Of a stretch of DNA of 64,000 bases, positions 63,167-64,000 are shown piece by piece. The first letter of the stretch is position 1. The number at the start of each line of letters is the position of its first letter. The translations under genes were made by a program, and so were the position numbers. The stretch is from Pauljensenia sp018375675 (GTDB lineage: Bacteria > Actinomycetota > Actinomycetes > Actinomycetales > Actinomycetaceae). The notes beneath the pieces were generated by a model that had not been told where the DNA came from, searched no databases, and saw nothing but the letters and a program-made list of their open reading frames with translations. Where the stretch lies: NCBI GenBank assembly GCA_041432705.1, contig JAPWAE010000003.1, positions 124,001 through 188,000 of the forward strand, given 5' to 3'.

Positions 63167-64000
63167 ATGTTGGATCGGGGCGCATCGGGGCGCGAGATCG
63201 TTCTGCAGGCCGGAGACTACGAGGCGCGGATCGTCACCGTGGGCGCCGGCTTGGCCGGCCTGCGCTACCGCGGGCACGAGCTTGTGGTCCCTCACGGCGT
63301 CAACGAGTGCCCCCCGGGCTACCTCGGCAAGGTGCTCATGCCGTGGCCGAACCGCATTGCCGGAGGCTCCTACTCGTGGGAGGGCACATCCTACGACCTG
63401 CCGGTGGACGAGCCCACGTTCGGCACGTCGCTGCACGGTTTCGTCGCCTTCCGGGAGTGGGAGATTGCCGCGGCCGACTCCTCCTCGGTGCTACTGCACA
63501 CCCTGATCGCGGCGCGCTACTCCTACCCGTGGACGCTGGCGGTGTCCACCCGCTACAGCCTGGACTCGGACGCGGGTCTCACCGTCGAGCTGTCAGCGAC
63601 GAACATCGGCGAGGGCACCGCCCCCTACGGCGTCGGCTTCCACCCCTACCTGGCCGTCGACGGGCTGCCGGCAGACGAGCTGGAGCTCGAGAATCCCGCC
63701 GCCATCATCTACGAGGCCAACGACTCCATGATCCCAGTGGCCGCCCACGACGTGGCCTCCTTCGGGTTGGACTTCCGCTCCCCCGCCATCATCGGCACCT
63801 CCCGCCTGGACCACGCCTTCGCGGGCCTACCCGAGGGCACCTGGGCCGTGACGCTGCGCGACCCCGCTTCGGGCGTGGGCGTGTCCCTGTCGTCTGATGC
63901 GCGCTGGCTGCAGGTCTACTCGGCGGATTACATCGGCCGAGTGGGCGTGGCCGTCGAGCCGATGAGCTGCCCGCCCAACGCCTTCAACTCGGGTACGGAC
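63167..64000 (+). CDS. Aldose 1-epimerase (GalM-like), 3'-truncated by the window end
   Basis: 278 codons to the window end with no stop. Family features: PNRIAGGSYSWEGTSYDL, TSLHG (His90), GVGFHPY (His158) and the catalytic Glu264 in EPMSCPPNAFNSG. Start ATG 63167 has AAGGAG upstream. Interconverts sugar anomers; substrate unknown. Since the catalytic Glu is already present, only a short C-terminal piece is missing. Confidence 0.9.
   Translation, partial: MLDRGASGREIVLQAGDYEARIVTVGAGLAGLRYRGHELVVPHGVNECPPGYLGKVLMPWPNRIAGGSYSWEGTSYDLPVDEPTFGTSLHGFVAFREWEIAAADSSSVLLHTLIAARYSYPWTLAVSTRYSLDSDAGLTVELSATNIGEGTAPYGVGFHPYLAVDGLPADELELENPAAIIYEANDSMIPVAAHDVASFGLDFRSPAIIGTSRLDHAFAGLPEGTWAVTLRDPASGVGVSLSSDARWLQVYSADYIGRVGVAVEPMSCPPNAFNSGTD

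Overview
The window is a GC-rich actinobacterial chromosome segment. The gene complement fits a facultatively anaerobic Actinomycetaceae member of the Schaalia/Actinomyces type. Indicators are NucS in place of MutS/MutL-type repair, a GlgE glucan synthase, a Leu/Trp tRNA synthetase pair, an actinobacterial ATP synthase locus with a DUF2550-type gene, pyruvate formate-lyase, an LPXTG-like surface protein, and several leaderless transcripts in which an actinobacterial -10 box (TAnnnT) lies 6-7 nt before the start codon. The genus is inferred from gene content, not from rRNA.

Layout. 1-6 kb: GNAT acetyltransferase, Nei-type DNA glycosylase, leuS, HIT protein, MntR-like DtxR regulator. 6.0-9.0 kb: two identical tandem tRNA-Lys genes, an AT-richer sortase-anchored surface protein, and an array of six 12-bp motifs at exact 19-bp spacing (three direct, three inverted). 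9-13.3 kb: ABC exporter, a membrane-anchored protein, a Bcp peroxiredoxin, tRNA-Leu. 13.4-17.5 kb: mnmA and a cysteine desulfurase (tRNA thiolation), then etfA/etfB. 17.6-26 kb: glycogen/alpha-glucan genes glgX, glgE, glgB with trpS between them. 26.0-26.95 kb: a small AT-rich insert bracketed by two copies of the glgB 3' end. It carries a secreted four-cysteine peptide gene and a 56-residue membrane protein gene behind a promoter with a perfect palindrome. 27-34 kb (minus strand): thioredoxin-fold/TPR protein, lipoprotein, membrane protein, nagA, a winged-helix YcaQ/AlkZ-like gene and nucS.

34-45.7 kb is one long minus-strand series: rpmE, prfA, prmC, tsaC, wecA-like transferase, small AtpI-like protein, atpBEFHAGDC and DUF2550. 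Many junctions are 4-nt start/stop overlaps. 46-50.2 kb holds three tandem paralogues of an actinomycete membrane family, the third broken by a frameshift. 50.2-54.5 kb: rho, thrB, hom. 54.8-58.3 kb: a pyruvate formate-lyase locus in which the enzyme is split. The catalytic polypeptide (pflB) lacks the glycyl-radical domain, which is encoded by a separate 83-codon gene, followed by pflA. 58.3-64 kb: peptide deformylase, acetyltransferase, class I amidotransferase, adenosine deaminase, aminopeptidase C, and the start of a galM-like epimerase cut by the window end.

The most unusual items are the split pyruvate formate-lyase, the peptide/membrane-protein insert between duplicated glgB tails, and the 19-bp-phased motif array. 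Most coding regions are ordinary housekeeping genes. Functional calls rest on motifs and known families; no database searches were run.
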